Assembly: GCF_024599655.1 (NCBI RefSeq)
Contig: NZ_CP102247.1
Location: forward strand, 1,426,001 to 1,490,000
Origin: Enterobacter asburiae
Lineage (GTDB): Bacteria; Pseudomonadota; Gammaproteobacteria; Enterobacterales; Enterobacteriaceae
Direction of reading: 5' to 3'
DNA length: 64,000 bases
The translations under genes and the position numbers were made by a program. This document shows, one piece after another, positions 54,969 to 63,329 of this stretch (its first letter is position 1; each line of letters begins with the position of its first letter). The notes under the pieces were generated by a model, which had not been told where the DNA came from, did no database searches, and worked only from the letters and a program-made list of their open reading frames with translations.

Positions 54969-55298
54969 ATGCCTAACTTCATGGTACGTATCGAACTGCA
55001 AGATGTGAATCCAGACTACAGGAAGCTCCACGAGCTAATGACAAAGCTTCAATACTCAGACGAATACCTTCAATATCCTTCGAAATACAAATTGCCAGAA
55101 GCTCAATATATAAAACCATCCAGATCGCCAATGCTTAGCCCTGGTAGATTCGCTGAGGAGTGCGAAATCCACAAAGAGGTCAATAGAATTAGCGAAGCGC
55201 TGAAATTACAATTCAAAAAATTCAACATTCTTATGACCACCTTTGATAACCTCAACACGAACTACCTGACCCGAGTCAGCTACTCACCGTTCTCATAA
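54969..55298 (+). CDS. GhoS-like (DUF2622-type) small protein, copy 2
   Basis: A 109-aa protein from the ATG at 54969, reading MPNFMVRIELQDVNPDYRKL, HELMTKLQYSDEYLQYPSKY and LPEAQYIKP. The opening RIELQD...YxxLHELM, and the LPEAxY segment, parallel copy 1 (RVELND...YDDLHKKM, LPDAEY). The C-terminal half has the expected ferredoxin-fold spacing but is diverged. No ideal ribosome site (AAGAGAAAA upstream). No partner toxin is visible. Confidence 0.6.
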   Translation: MPNFMVRIELQDVNPDYRKLHELMTKLQYSDEYLQYPSKYKLPEAQYIKPSRSPMLSPGRFAEECEIHKEVNRISEALKLQFKKFNILMTTFDNLNTNYLTRVSYSPFS

Positions 55299-55497
55299 AT
55301 CAGCGGGAGAAGAGATAATTTCTCTGGACAAGATAAGAATGTAATCCGAGTGCAAAAAAACAACTAATCCCACAGTCAGGTACCTCCTTTCCTGAGACAC
55401 CTGACTTGCTCTGCTCTGACCGCTTTTGGTTCGGGAAACCATCCAGACTGAAGTTATGCAAAGTCAAATTGGCTAACTGATTTATCACTGCTGGCAT

Positions 55498-55960
55498 TCA
55501 GAAAATCAGTCCTTTTTCGCCGTTAATGGTGTGGAACTGCTGCAGAATACCCAATGCCTGAGTTGATACTGGAACCAGATGCTCTGTATGGATTTTTGAG
55601 CCTCGATGGTAATGCTTGACCCCGTCAAAAGGTTTCCGCTTAGGGGGAATGGTCCACATGGATTTCCTGAAGTCGATTTCATACAACCTGGCAAAGCGTA
55701 TTACACTGGAACGGATGAAGATAAGCAGGGTACGTTTAGTTGCCAGTCGGGTGAGAGGATGTCCTCTGTAGGTATCCAGTCGTTCAAGAAGCTCTGAAAT
55801 ATGATTTAAAGCGAGGGCAGGGCGGTACTGGCGTTTCCCCGTTGTTAAAGCGCCAGCAATATCCACGGCAGGGTTATAGCTAATAATGACTGATTCGCAG
55901 CATAGCGCATGATTGTAGTGATACGCTGCTGAAGGCGCGCTGCGACTTCATATATCTCCT
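55498..55960 (-). pseudogene. P4-type tyrosine integrase fragment
   Basis: Minus strand. Near 55940-55870 the text QRITTIMRYAANQS is frame-shifted relative to DIAGALTTGKRQYRPALALN, which continues through HISELLERLDTYRGHPLTRLA, FARLYEIDFRKSMWTIPP and a C-terminal VSTQALGIL. This matches the middle of P4-type integrases. The HGFRH and Tyr parts are missing. It lies just downstream of a tRNA-Phe-like 3' fragment, as an integrase should. Confidence 0.8.
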
Positions 55961-56198
55961 TTACTTCGGCTGTTTTAACGGGAACTTATAAGGTTGTCCT
56001 CCGGCTTATTTACACGTATTTTAGTGTCAGTTAACACCATTGGCGGCATATCCTGATAGTAAAAGGGGTATAAATTTTATCGAATTCGACTATACCCTCA
56101 GTTGTATCAACTAAAGGGGGGTGATTCGGGTTGAAGTACATTGAGTTGAGTGGAGTCAATGGATTGCAGAGGTGCTGATTTTAGCGGGCCTGGAATGC

Positions 56199-56225
56199 AA
56201 AAACGGACCTCCATGGAGGTCCGTT
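56199..56225 (-). terminator. Palindromic terminator after the tRNA-Phe-like fragment
   Basis: Fully palindromic aacggacctccatggaggt plus ccgtt, followed on the minus strand by a T-run (TTTTTGC). This is the layout expected just after a tRNA gene. Confidence 0.6.
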
Positions 56226-56235
56226 GATATGAATT

Positions 56236-56282
56236 TGGTGCCCCGGAATCGAATCCGAACCAAGGGCATGGGGATTTTCAAA
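56236..56282 (-). repeat. tRNA-Phe 3'-half-like fragment (candidate att remnant)
   Basis: Minus strand: TTGAAAATCCCC, TG, CCTTGGTTCG and finally GGGCACCA follow the anticodon loop, variable region and acceptor 3' end of tRNA-Phe(GAA), with small changes in the T-arm. No 5' half is present. tRNA-Phe genes are common integration sites, and a P4-type integrase fragment lies next to it on the correct side. Confidence 0.6.
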
Positions 56283-56290
56283 ACTGGTGC

Positions 56291-58252
56291 TTAATTTGGC
56301 ACTTCTGACAGTAAAGGCCAGTCTTCTGGTACCAGGGCAGGGGGCTTTGTCCAGGGGCGCTCGGTTAAAGCATCCTGGAACCACTGGTCGCGAAGATTTG
56401 CGTGCTCTGTCACGATAAGCTGGAAGCCTGGGACTTCTTCTTGTGTAAACTTCAGCAGTAATGCAAACAGTCTACGTACTGCTGCTAAGTCAGCATCAGC
56501 TTCCGTTTTCTGAACAGTACCATCAGCTTCCTGGTATATTTTTTCAGAAGGGAAATAAACTTGGGTAGGCTGATCAATTAAAAGAAACTGAGGGATGGGG
56601 CAATTGTTCTTTGAGGCAAAGAGATGAAGGGCTAACAATGCAGACAGGTGATAAGCGAGATGATTTTCGCCACCTCCAGTTCGACTCATTGGTACCGGAC
56701 GATCTGTACGATCAAAGATAATAGTCATTTGGCTTAGATCAAACCGTGCAGGGAGCCCCTGAAATTCTGCATCAAAAGCCATGATGTAGCGCGTAATCTG
56801 TGACGAAATGTTATTCAGAATAGATATGAGTCTTTCATGGCTGCTATCAGCTCCAACTTTCCTTTGTAGGTCTTTGACTTTGAGCTTAAGACGACGATTT
56901 TCTGCTTCATATGTGGCCAGCTCAGAATTAGGTACAAGGTCTTCAAGGAACAAACTTATACGACCAATTACTCTTGCCGCAGCATTATTGCGTGTGCCTA
57001 ATTGCTCAATAACTTCGTTTGCCGCGATTGCCGCAGCAAGCTCCACTTCTTTGGCTCTTATCGAGCTTACAATGGTCTGAACCTCATCTTCTAGTTGAGT
57101 AAGATAAGCATCCATTTTAGGGCGTTGGCCAGCCACAATGCTCATTTCAGCGTCGAGAGTTGTTAGTTCGCTCAGGAGTGCTTCAGCAATTGGAGATTCC
57201 AGTGCTAAATTTGCTTCACAGAAAGGCCATTGCCATTCGCCAGTTTCCGAATTTTTCGGTAGAGCCTTGATAGAAGATAATCGGTCTTGCTGTTCTAAAA
57301 TTTCTTTTTCAAAATTACCTGATTGCTTGGCATACATCCGAGCAGAATCAATTCGGGACTGGATCTGACGTCTGTCTTGTCGTAAACCAGCAATTTCATT
57401 TTCAAGAATAGATATTCTATGTCCATCGTCTTCAGGTAGGGGGGACGGAATCCACTGCATTGCAGAACGCAAAACATTAATTACTTCGTCAGTTCCGATT
57501 CTGTCTTTGTCTTGTGTGATGATACCTACGGCTCTGGCTTCAGATAAAAGCCCAGAACCTTTTAGCAGTGATGTATCGATTGTATCGCGAGCTTGTTCAA
57601 GACGTTTGGCGTTGATTTTCAGATCTCGCTGCGCTGTTCGGAGTTTGGCCTCAAGTTCATAGCGTTCATTTGATGAAATGCCTAGAAGAATCGGTAATGT
57701 GTCGCGAATAGCTTGTGGCTGAAATGCCTCATTTTGTCGATAAAAAAGTTGATCTTTATTTGCTACAAGGCCCTGCTTTTGGAAAAGGTAATAAAAAGTA
57801 TGCTTGATGTTTGCATCAAAGCTTTCTCTGCTGTGCCCAATTGCCACGTCTGTACGGTTCTCGCGGATGCCAAGTAATCGTGACAACAGTGCGACTACTG
57901 AATCATCATCGGTGTTAACCGAGAGGTCTTTGAAATTTGGTGCGGTCAGTTCATTTCCTCGTCGCAGCATAACGGTGCCACAGCTTGTGGCTCCTGCATT
58001 TGGTGTTGGTTTCGCGATCAGTACTTGTTCCTGTGAAAATTGATAAATGACTGCGAACCATGACACTTTATCACGAATAATACCTTCTGGTACGTTAAAG
58101 GTAGATCGACCCATGCAGTATTCAATGATCTCAGAAAGAGCTGATTTACCGGTTGAGGAACGGCCAGTAATGACATTTAAACCATTAACCTTAAATTGCA
58201 GGTCCCGACGTTGGCCATCATGGCTGTAGACATGAATCGACTTAATTTTCAT
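56291..58252 (-). CDS. ABC-3C system ATPase (DUF3732-type SMC/RecN-like)
   Basis: A 653-aa protein from the ATG at 58252, which overlaps the middle-component stop (ATGA). Walker A is GRSSTGKS (residues 30-37). A long coiled-coil region (about 190-490) has a hook-like turn reading WPFC where a CPxC-type zinc motif would be expected. The signature-like segment is MSRTGGGENHLAYHLSALLA, Walker B is FLLIDQPTQ, and an H-loop-like IVTEH follows. This is the ATPase of ABC-three-component systems, which are predicted conflict/defence systems. It would sense DNA or ends and control the partner effector. Confidence 0.85.
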   Translation of the reverse strand: MKIKSIHVYSHDGQRRDLQFKVNGLNVITGRSSTGKSALSEIIEYCMGRSTFNVPEGIIRDKVSWFAVIYQFSQEQVLIAKPTPNAGATSCGTVMLRRGNELTAPNFKDLSVNTDDDSVVALLSRLLGIRENRTDVAIGHSRESFDANIKHTFYYLFQKQGLVANKDQLFYRQNEAFQPQAIRDTLPILLGISSNERYELEAKLRTAQRDLKINAKRLEQARDTIDTSLLKGSGLLSEARAVGIITQDKDRIGTDEVINVLRSAMQWIPSPLPEDDGHRISILENEIAGLRQDRRQIQSRIDSARMYAKQSGNFEKEILEQQDRLSSIKALPKNSETGEWQWPFCEANLALESPIAEALLSELTTLDAEMSIVAGQRPKMDAYLTQLEDEVQTIVSSIRAKEVELAAAIAANEVIEQLGTRNNAAARVIGRISLFLEDLVPNSELATYEAENRRLKLKVKDLQRKVGADSSHERLISILNNISSQITRYIMAFDAEFQGLPARFDLSQMTIIFDRTDRPVPMSRTGGGENHLAYHLSALLALHLFASKNNCPIPQFLLIDQPTQVYFPSEKIYQEADGTVQKTEADADLAAVRRLFALLLKFTQEEVPGFQLIVTEHANLRDQWFQDALTERPWTKPPALVPEDWPLLSEVPN

Positions 58253-58737
58253 GGGCGTATTCCAAAGGTCGTGTACACCGTAACGCGATCTGCAATACGG
58301 GCAAATTCTTTTCCTATATAGCGCGCGACACGCTGGCATGAGATAGATTCTTCAGTCCCTATGACCGATTTGCGAACTTTATTAGGTACTGTTTTCAATC
58401 GGCCGTCTTGCGTTACAACAAAACATCCTCGTTCCATGAGCACTCCAAAAGCTTCTAGCGTAAATGGCAGCATATTATTGACGCGGTTAGCAAAATTAAT
58501 GAGTAATTCGGGATTGTTTTCTATAGTTTTCAAAAGGTAGCGGCGAGGATTTTCAGCAAACACTTGGCGAGAATCTTTTTGCAGACATAATGGTAAAACT
58601 AAAAGAGTCAGAGAAAATGGCATGCCCTGTGAGTTTTCCTCTTCGTAGCTCTGCATTGCTCTAAATAGTACAACACCACAAAATGCTGGATTGAAAAGAT
58701 TTCTTATCTCGAATGGACGCTGATCCCATTGCTTCAT
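58249..58737 (-). CDS. ABC-3C system middle component
   Basis: A 162-aa protein reading MKQWDQRPFEIRNLFNPAFC, then GVVLFRAMQSYEEENSQGMP, LTLLVLPLCLQKDSRQV and a C-terminal ARYIGKEFARIADRVTVYTTFG. Small proteins of this kind (three-membrane-free helices plus winged-helix-like end) always sit between the effector and ATPase genes in ABC-3C operons. It overlaps both neighbours by 4 bp (ATGA), which implies fixed stoichiometry. Its exact role, probably a bridge between ATPase and effector, is unproven. Confidence 0.8.
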   Translation of the reverse strand: MKQWDQRPFEIRNLFNPAFCGVVLFRAMQSYEEENSQGMPFSLTLLVLPLCLQKDSRQVFAENPRRYLLKTIENNPELLINFANRVNNMLPFTLEAFGVLMERGCFVVTQDGRLKTVPNKVRKSVIGTEESISCQRVARYIGKEFARIADRVTVYTTFGIRP

Positions 58738-59957
58738 GCTTGGGCTCCCAACAATTGACCAACTCTATTTAGGAATTGGGGATGCCAGAAAATTTTGGGT
58801 AGTGGTCTACTGTTCGCAAGGATGTGAAATCCTCCTCGAACTACATAAGGCTCAGTCACTCGTTCTCTGATACGCAATGAGTGAATATTACCACTTTCAA
58901 GATCGGCCCATTTATACAATGCTTTTCCCGCAGTAATAAGTACTTCTTCAGCTGAATTTTCATCTAATTCTTCAAAAACGACATCTTTATATCGACTCCA
59001 TTCATCAACAAGGCGGTCTTCATAATCTTCCATCTCTCCTGTTACCAAAAGGTTTTCACGTGCCCATGAAGAACGCTGCTCAAATGCTCTGTAGTAGTCG
59101 AGAATCGCGTTTCGGATTCGATTAGAGGAAACCCCTATTTCACGGAGTTGCACAACAAAGAGCCTGGGATCATTCATCGCATCGATTTCTCCAACGGGCA
59201 TTTTTCCTCTGAAAGTAATCGGCAGATTGTCCGATTTGTACTCTTCAGAAAATGCTGCAAGTTTGTCTGAAATCTCATAACCAAAAATCGCCTCTTTACG
59301 TTTCCCTGTTAGCAGATCGACTATGGTGTTATTCCACCAGCCTTCAAGTCGTTCAAAAATAGCGTCTCGGTTATCACGTCTAATGATACGCATGTGCTGA
59401 TTTTTGATAATTGCTGGGAGGTCTTCAATGCGAGGCCCGCCATCAAATATGATTATACGTGATAAGAAGTCATCTTTTTGCTCATCAGTCAGTTTATTGA
59501 ACTCATCGGCTATTGCCGTGATCAGTTTTGACTTGCTTCTAGCTAGAGCTGTGTTGGTGAGTTGAGTTATTGATACTGAATTATCGTTTTTTGTTGGCGG
59601 TTCGACTAAGAAGTGTTGCAGGAATGAGGAGTTTGAGATAGATCCGGTCGTAAACAGAAAGAAACGAAGATTTGCTTCTGTTTTACCATCACGATTATAG
59701 CGGTCAAGCCAGATGCGGACTGACTTCCAGAAATCGGTAGACAGGTCGGTTAGAGTATCTCCATCCCCTTTGTGTTTGAGCGATGCCAGTGTTTTGACAC
59801 CATCAAAACTAACGAAGTCTAGGTCATCATCTTTTTCGATCAAAACAGATGTATCTTCTGGCCACTGTAGAAGCTTAAGTAGCGCAAAACGAGGCTGATA
59901 GATATACCCTAAGCCCTGTTCACCAGCAGCGTATTGATCGCTAAATACTCTGGTCAT
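58734..59957 (-). CDS. ABC-3C system effector with nuclease-like N-terminal domain
   Basis: A 407-aa protein from the ATG at 59957, preferred for its AGGG site 7 nt upstream (an in-frame ATG at 60008 has none). The N-terminal ~150 residues (GEQGLGYIYQPRFALLKLL, IEKDDDLDFV, TLASLKHKG) follow the PD-(D/E)XK pattern of DUF4297/Cap4-type dsDNA endonucleases: E...D...x-K-H-K. The C-terminal ~180 residues (ISDKLAAFSEEYKSDNLPIT, DYYRAFEQRSSWARENLL, EPYVVRGGFHILAN) match the shared C-terminal domain of ABC-3C effectors. It probably cuts DNA when released by the ATPase partner. First gene of the operon. Confidence 0.82.
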   Translation of the reverse strand: MTRVFSDQYAAGEQGLGYIYQPRFALLKLLQWPEDTSVLIEKDDDLDFVSFDGVKTLASLKHKGDGDTLTDLSTDFWKSVRIWLDRYNRDGKTEANLRFFLFTTGSISNSSFLQHFLVEPPTKNDNSVSITQLTNTALARSKSKLITAIADEFNKLTDEQKDDFLSRIIIFDGGPRIEDLPAIIKNQHMRIIRRDNRDAIFERLEGWWNNTIVDLLTGKRKEAIFGYEISDKLAAFSEEYKSDNLPITFRGKMPVGEIDAMNDPRLFVVQLREIGVSSNRIRNAILDYYRAFEQRSSWARENLLVTGEMEDYEDRLVDEWSRYKDVVFEELDENSAEEVLITAGKALYKWADLESGNIHSLRIRERVTEPYVVRGGFHILANSRPLPKIFWHPQFLNRVGQLLGAQA

Positions 59958-60008
59958 TTTTAGTCCCTGCGTCGATTGCGCTTTCAGCTGTACGGAAAAA
60001 TGACTCAT

Positions 60009-60259
60009 GAAAGCAACAAGCTACCATCCAATGTTTGGCGGTACGTATCACATCATCGATATTAGCTTAAAACAATACCACTGTGTTTCCTGCGTGAATA
60101 GAAAAAGTAAGTGCTTAAGGATGCTAAATGTGAAGTGAATAGCCTTCCGTGCCAATGTTTATCGCGCTAATGAGGCACTTTGTAACCTGAATGGAAAACG
60201 GCGTTCGGTCATGTGAAGGTTTTCGTTGTAAAAACTCTTCTTCATGGGGGACCCCTTAC
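60009..60259. other. Upstream region of the ABC-3C operon
   Basis: No gene. Should contain the promoter of the minus-strand three-gene operon. Confidence 0.4.
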
Positions 60260-60522
60260 GTTGCTGATGAAGACATTACTAACACAGCGGTGTATTAATC
60301 AACGGGGATCAGGTCAATCCTCCTCAACAGTGGCGAGTCTCTGACCGTCAGGAGCCTTGCTGAAGAATTTAACGTTTGCGAAAAAACAATACGGCGTAAT
60401 CTAACCGAATGTCTTGCTTACCTGAACTTGCTCCGTCAGAGAAAGCAGTACAGGATCGCTTCACGCTGGAGTTCATGCAGCGCGGTAAATATGCCAGAAG
60501 GTTATAGAACAAACAAAAAATA
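60260..60522 (+). pseudogene. DeoR/YafY-type HTH regulator remnant
   Basis: Plus strand, one frame reads LLNSGESLTVRSLAEEFNVC, EKTIRRNLTECLAYLNLL, then RQRKQYRIA before losing the family match. This is the N-terminal HTH of YafY/YfjR-type regulators (LTVRxLAEEFxVSERTIxRDxxERLxxL) found in CP4-like islands. No proper start and no WYL domain remain. Confidence 0.6.
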
Positions 60523-60566
60523 AAAGAATTACGTTCCCCGCACCTTCAGGTGCGGGTGAACAACCA

Positions 60567-61757
60567 CTAACTTTTTGTCGATGAACTGAGAAGCTTGTCA
60601 ATATAATCAGCGTACCACTGCATCATTTCTCGTCTTCCATCTAGATACTGTGCATGGTTATATGTGCCGCGAATGCTATTTTTATCCACGTGAGCGAGCT
60701 GCATCTCGATCCAGGCTGTATTAAAGCCCTGTTCATGCAGAATGGTGCTCATGGTATGGCGAAAACCATGTCCAGTCGCTCTCTTATCATAGCCAATCCT
60801 TTTAATAACCATATTAACGCTAGCTTCACTCATCGCTTTGTTAACATCGTTTCGTCCTGCAAAAATAAGCTGGTAGGTTCCTGTTATTTCTTGCAGTTGA
60901 CGAAGAGCGCTCAAGGATTGAGCAGATAACGGGATTACATGAGGACGTTTCATTTTCATTCTATTTTTGGGAATTTCCCAGATACAATTATCGAAGTCAA
61001 TTTCACTCCATTCAGCCAGACGTAACTCTACTGTTCTCAAGCCTGTCAGCATGAGCAAACGGGTTGCGAGAAGAGTAATAAGACTTCCAGAGTAGCTTGA
61101 TAACTTTTGCAAAAACTCAGGCAGCTCAGCGGCGGTAAGGAAGGGATAGTGCTTTTTCTCATGGCCTTGCAAAGCGCTACCAAGATCAGCAGCAGGGTTG
61201 TATTCGGCACGACCTGTAACAATCGCGTAGCGAAAAACCTCACTACAACGCTGGCGTACTTTGCTTGCAAGCTCATGCGCTCCCCGCTTTTCCATTCGTT
61301 GTAATACGGACAAAAGCTCCAGTGGTTTTATGTCATTAACTGGCTGAGAGCCTAGATAGGGGAAGACATTATTTTTAAAAGCTCGTTTGACGTAATCAGC
61401 ATAACTTTTTGACCAACCAGAAACTTTTGCACTGTACCATTCGAGCGCTATTGCTTCAAATGTGTTGGTAACCAAGAGTTTTTTAGCTAATTGCGTGGCT
61501 TTTTTGACCTCTCCCGGATCCTTATCATTCGCCAATACCTTTCTTGCTTCATCTCTTTTAGTGCGAGCTTCCGCAAGTGAGATGTCCGGGTAGGTTCCGA
61601 ATGAGAGCTTTTTCTCTTTCCCGGCAAATCGATATTTCATGCGCCAGTACTTTGAACCGTTAGTATTGACCATGAGATAGAGCCCTCCGCCATCAGAGAG
61701 CTTATAGGCTTTGTCTCTGGGCTTTGCAGTCTCGACCTGACGCGCATTTAAGGTCAT
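60567..61757 (-). CDS. IntS-type tyrosine integrase of the argW island
   Basis: A 396-aa P4/IntS-family integrase. The ATG at 61757 (MTLNARQVETAKP) follows a GAGG site; an ATG five codons upstream is possible. Order: arm-binding DUF4102 domain (residues 1-85, SDGGGLYLMV, LSFGTYPDISLAEAR), core-binding domain, then the catalytic domain with Arg in TGLRTVELRLAEW, HGFRH, the LAH-containing QLAHVDK segment and the nucleophile in RGTYNHAQY. All key residues are present, so it should be active. The adjacent tRNA-Arg(CCU) is its expected target, as for KplE1 IntS. Confidence 0.96.
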   Translation of the reverse strand: MTLNARQVETAKPRDKAYKLSDGGGLYLMVNTNGSKYWRMKYRFAGKEKKLSFGTYPDISLAEARTKRDEARKVLANDKDPGEVKKATQLAKKLLVTNTFEAIALEWYSAKVSGWSKSYADYVKRAFKNNVFPYLGSQPVNDIKPLELLSVLQRMEKRGAHELASKVRQRCSEVFRYAIVTGRAEYNPAADLGSALQGHEKKHYPFLTAAELPEFLQKLSSYSGSLITLLATRLLMLTGLRTVELRLAEWSEIDFDNCIWEIPKNRMKMKRPHVIPLSAQSLSALRQLQEITGTYQLIFAGRNDVNKAMSEASVNMVIKRIGYDKRATGHGFRHTMSTILHEQGFNTAWIEMQLAHVDKNSIRGTYNHAQYLDGRREMMQWYADYIDKLLSSSTKS

Positions 61758-61759
61758 TT

Positions 61760-61810
61760 TTGGGGGCCTCATTTTTCATTGAACAGAATAAGCCCCCACT
61801 AAGGCCCCCA
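61760..61810 (-). promoter_or_regulatory. GC-rich inverted repeat and 18-bp motif upstream of int
   Basis: tgggggcct (61760-61768) and aggccccca (61802-61810) form a perfect 9-bp inverted repeat over the int translation-start region. The right part contains gcccccactaaggccccc (61792-61809), nearly the same as 15931-15948 at the far island end. Possible integrase autoregulation or arm-type site, as known for intS of KplE1. Inference. Confidence 0.45.
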
Positions 61811-61934
61811 CGTGTTTATTGATTCACGTTGAAATGGGTAGACATCAGTTGACGTCGCATAGCCAGAGTAGAGGGTTTATATCTGATTATAAGAGGGTTT
61901 TATTGAATTTGGTAGATGTCAGAAGATGTGTGTA

Positions 61935-62009
61935 TGGTGTCCCCTGCAGGAATCGAACCTGCAACTAGCCCTTAGGAGGGGCTCGTTATATCCATTTAAC
62001 TAAGGGGAC
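61935..62009 (-). tRNA. argW: tRNA-Arg (anticodon CCU)
   Basis: Minus strand, 75 nt including CCA. The acceptor stem GTCCCCT pairs with AGGGGAC, and the D-arm is TAGTTAAATGG. The anticodon stem-loop contains CTCCTAA (anticodon CCT), the T-arm is TGCAGGTTCGATTCCTGCA, and encoded CCA follows. Its 3' end (61937-61949) is duplicated at 15854-15866. Matches E. coli argW in sequence and context. Confidence 0.97.
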
Positions 62010-62084
62010 GAGGCGGCACGAGTATAGCTCTATTTACACTTTGGGTTAAGCGCATTGCCGCCTGACTGCTCAAAGAGTCACCAT

Positions 62085-63014
62085 TCAGGTCGATTTTTTT
62101 GTCGATTTATCATCATTTTCCCGTGCCTTAAGCTCAGCTTTGCGTTTGTTCGACATGTCGTTACGGATTTGGGCATGGCTTAACAGCGCGAAGATAAACG
62201 TTCCGCCGCAGATGTTTCCCGCCAGCGTCGGAAGGGCGAACGGCCAGAAAAAATCGCTCCAGTGAAGCGTACCGTTAAAGACCAGATAGAGGATTTCCAC
62301 GGTGCCGACCACAATATGCGTGGTGTCCGCCAGCGCAATCAGCCACGTCATGAGTATGATCACCACAATTTTGGCGCTCCCCGCTGAAGGAAACATCCAG
62401 ACCATCGTGGCGATAATCCAGCCGGAGATGATGGCATTTGAGAACATCTCGACCGGGGTGTTTTTCATCACATCCATGCCAATTTTCACAAACGCATCCC
62501 GGGTGGGTTCATCAAAGATCGGCATATATTCAAACGCCCATGCCGCGATGCCCGTGCCGATGATATTACCCAGCAGGACCACGCTCCAAAGCCGCATCAA
62601 TAAACCGAAATTACCGAGGGTGGGGTTTTGCATTACCGGCAGAACCGCGGTCACCGTGTTTTCGGTAAACAGCTGCTGGCGGGCCATGATGACAATAATA
62701 AAGCCGAAGGTATAGCCGAGGTTCTCCAGTAAAAATCCGCCGGGTACGCCTTCCAGCTGCACATGAAATATCCCTTTTGCGAGCAGTGACGCGCCCATTG
62801 AGAGCCCGGCAGCAATGGCTGACCAGAAGAGGGCCATGGCGTCGCGCTCCATCTCCTTTTCGCCATCCTGGCGGATATGCTCGTGGATGGCCATCGCGCG
62901 GGAGGGGAGGCGATCTTCATCAATTTCTATCTTCTCGCCGCGCGCTTTCTCCTCGCTTTCAATTTCAAGTTCCTCAGTGTTCTCGCCAATTTTTTCTTCG
63001 CCCACGTCTTTCAT
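62085..63014 (-). CDS. yfdC: YfdC, FNT-family (formate/nitrite transporter-like) membrane protein
   Basis: A 309-aa protein with an acidic N-terminal tail (EELEIESEEKARGEKIEIDE), then RLPSRAMAIHEHIRQDGEKEMERD and six hydrophobic segments of the FNT fold. Recognisable parts are SAIAAGLSMGASLLAKGIF, ARQQLFTENTVTAVLPVM, GNIIGTGIAAWAFEYM and PTLAGNICGGTFIFALLSHAQ. It has a charged C-terminal tail. The substrate is unknown. Flanked by argW and mlaA as in E. coli. Confidence 0.96.
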   Translation of the reverse strand: MKDVGEEKIGENTEELEIESEEKARGEKIEIDEDRLPSRAMAIHEHIRQDGEKEMERDAMALFWSAIAAGLSMGASLLAKGIFHVQLEGVPGGFLLENLGYTFGFIIVIMARQQLFTENTVTAVLPVMQNPTLGNFGLLMRLWSVVLLGNIIGTGIAAWAFEYMPIFDEPTRDAFVKIGMDVMKNTPVEMFSNAIISGWIIATMVWMFPSAGSAKIVVIILMTWLIALADTTHIVVGTVEILYLVFNGTLHWSDFFWPFALPTLAGNICGGTFIFALLSHAQIRNDMSNKRKAELKARENDDKSTKKST

Positions 63015-63329
63015 ATTTGCTCCCGGAGGTTGATCTTTCTGTTAAGCGTAGCGGCTTTTATCGGGATGCCTGTGGGGATGCTCTTAAATTGGCGGCAATG
63101 ACAACAAAGGTGATACATCTCTTTCAAAGTCATTATAAAATTGCCAGCGAAACGAATTCCAAAAGCCAGGCTATGCTGAGATCAGAGTCACGGTGGTTAC
63201 TGCCCGTAATTGTGCTCATAGACATCGGTAAACGTGCTGTTACAATCGCTTGCACGTTTACAGACGGAGCGTCAACGGCTCCGTTACGGATGGCAATCAA
63301 CGATAGCCATACTGAACAGGGAGATATTT

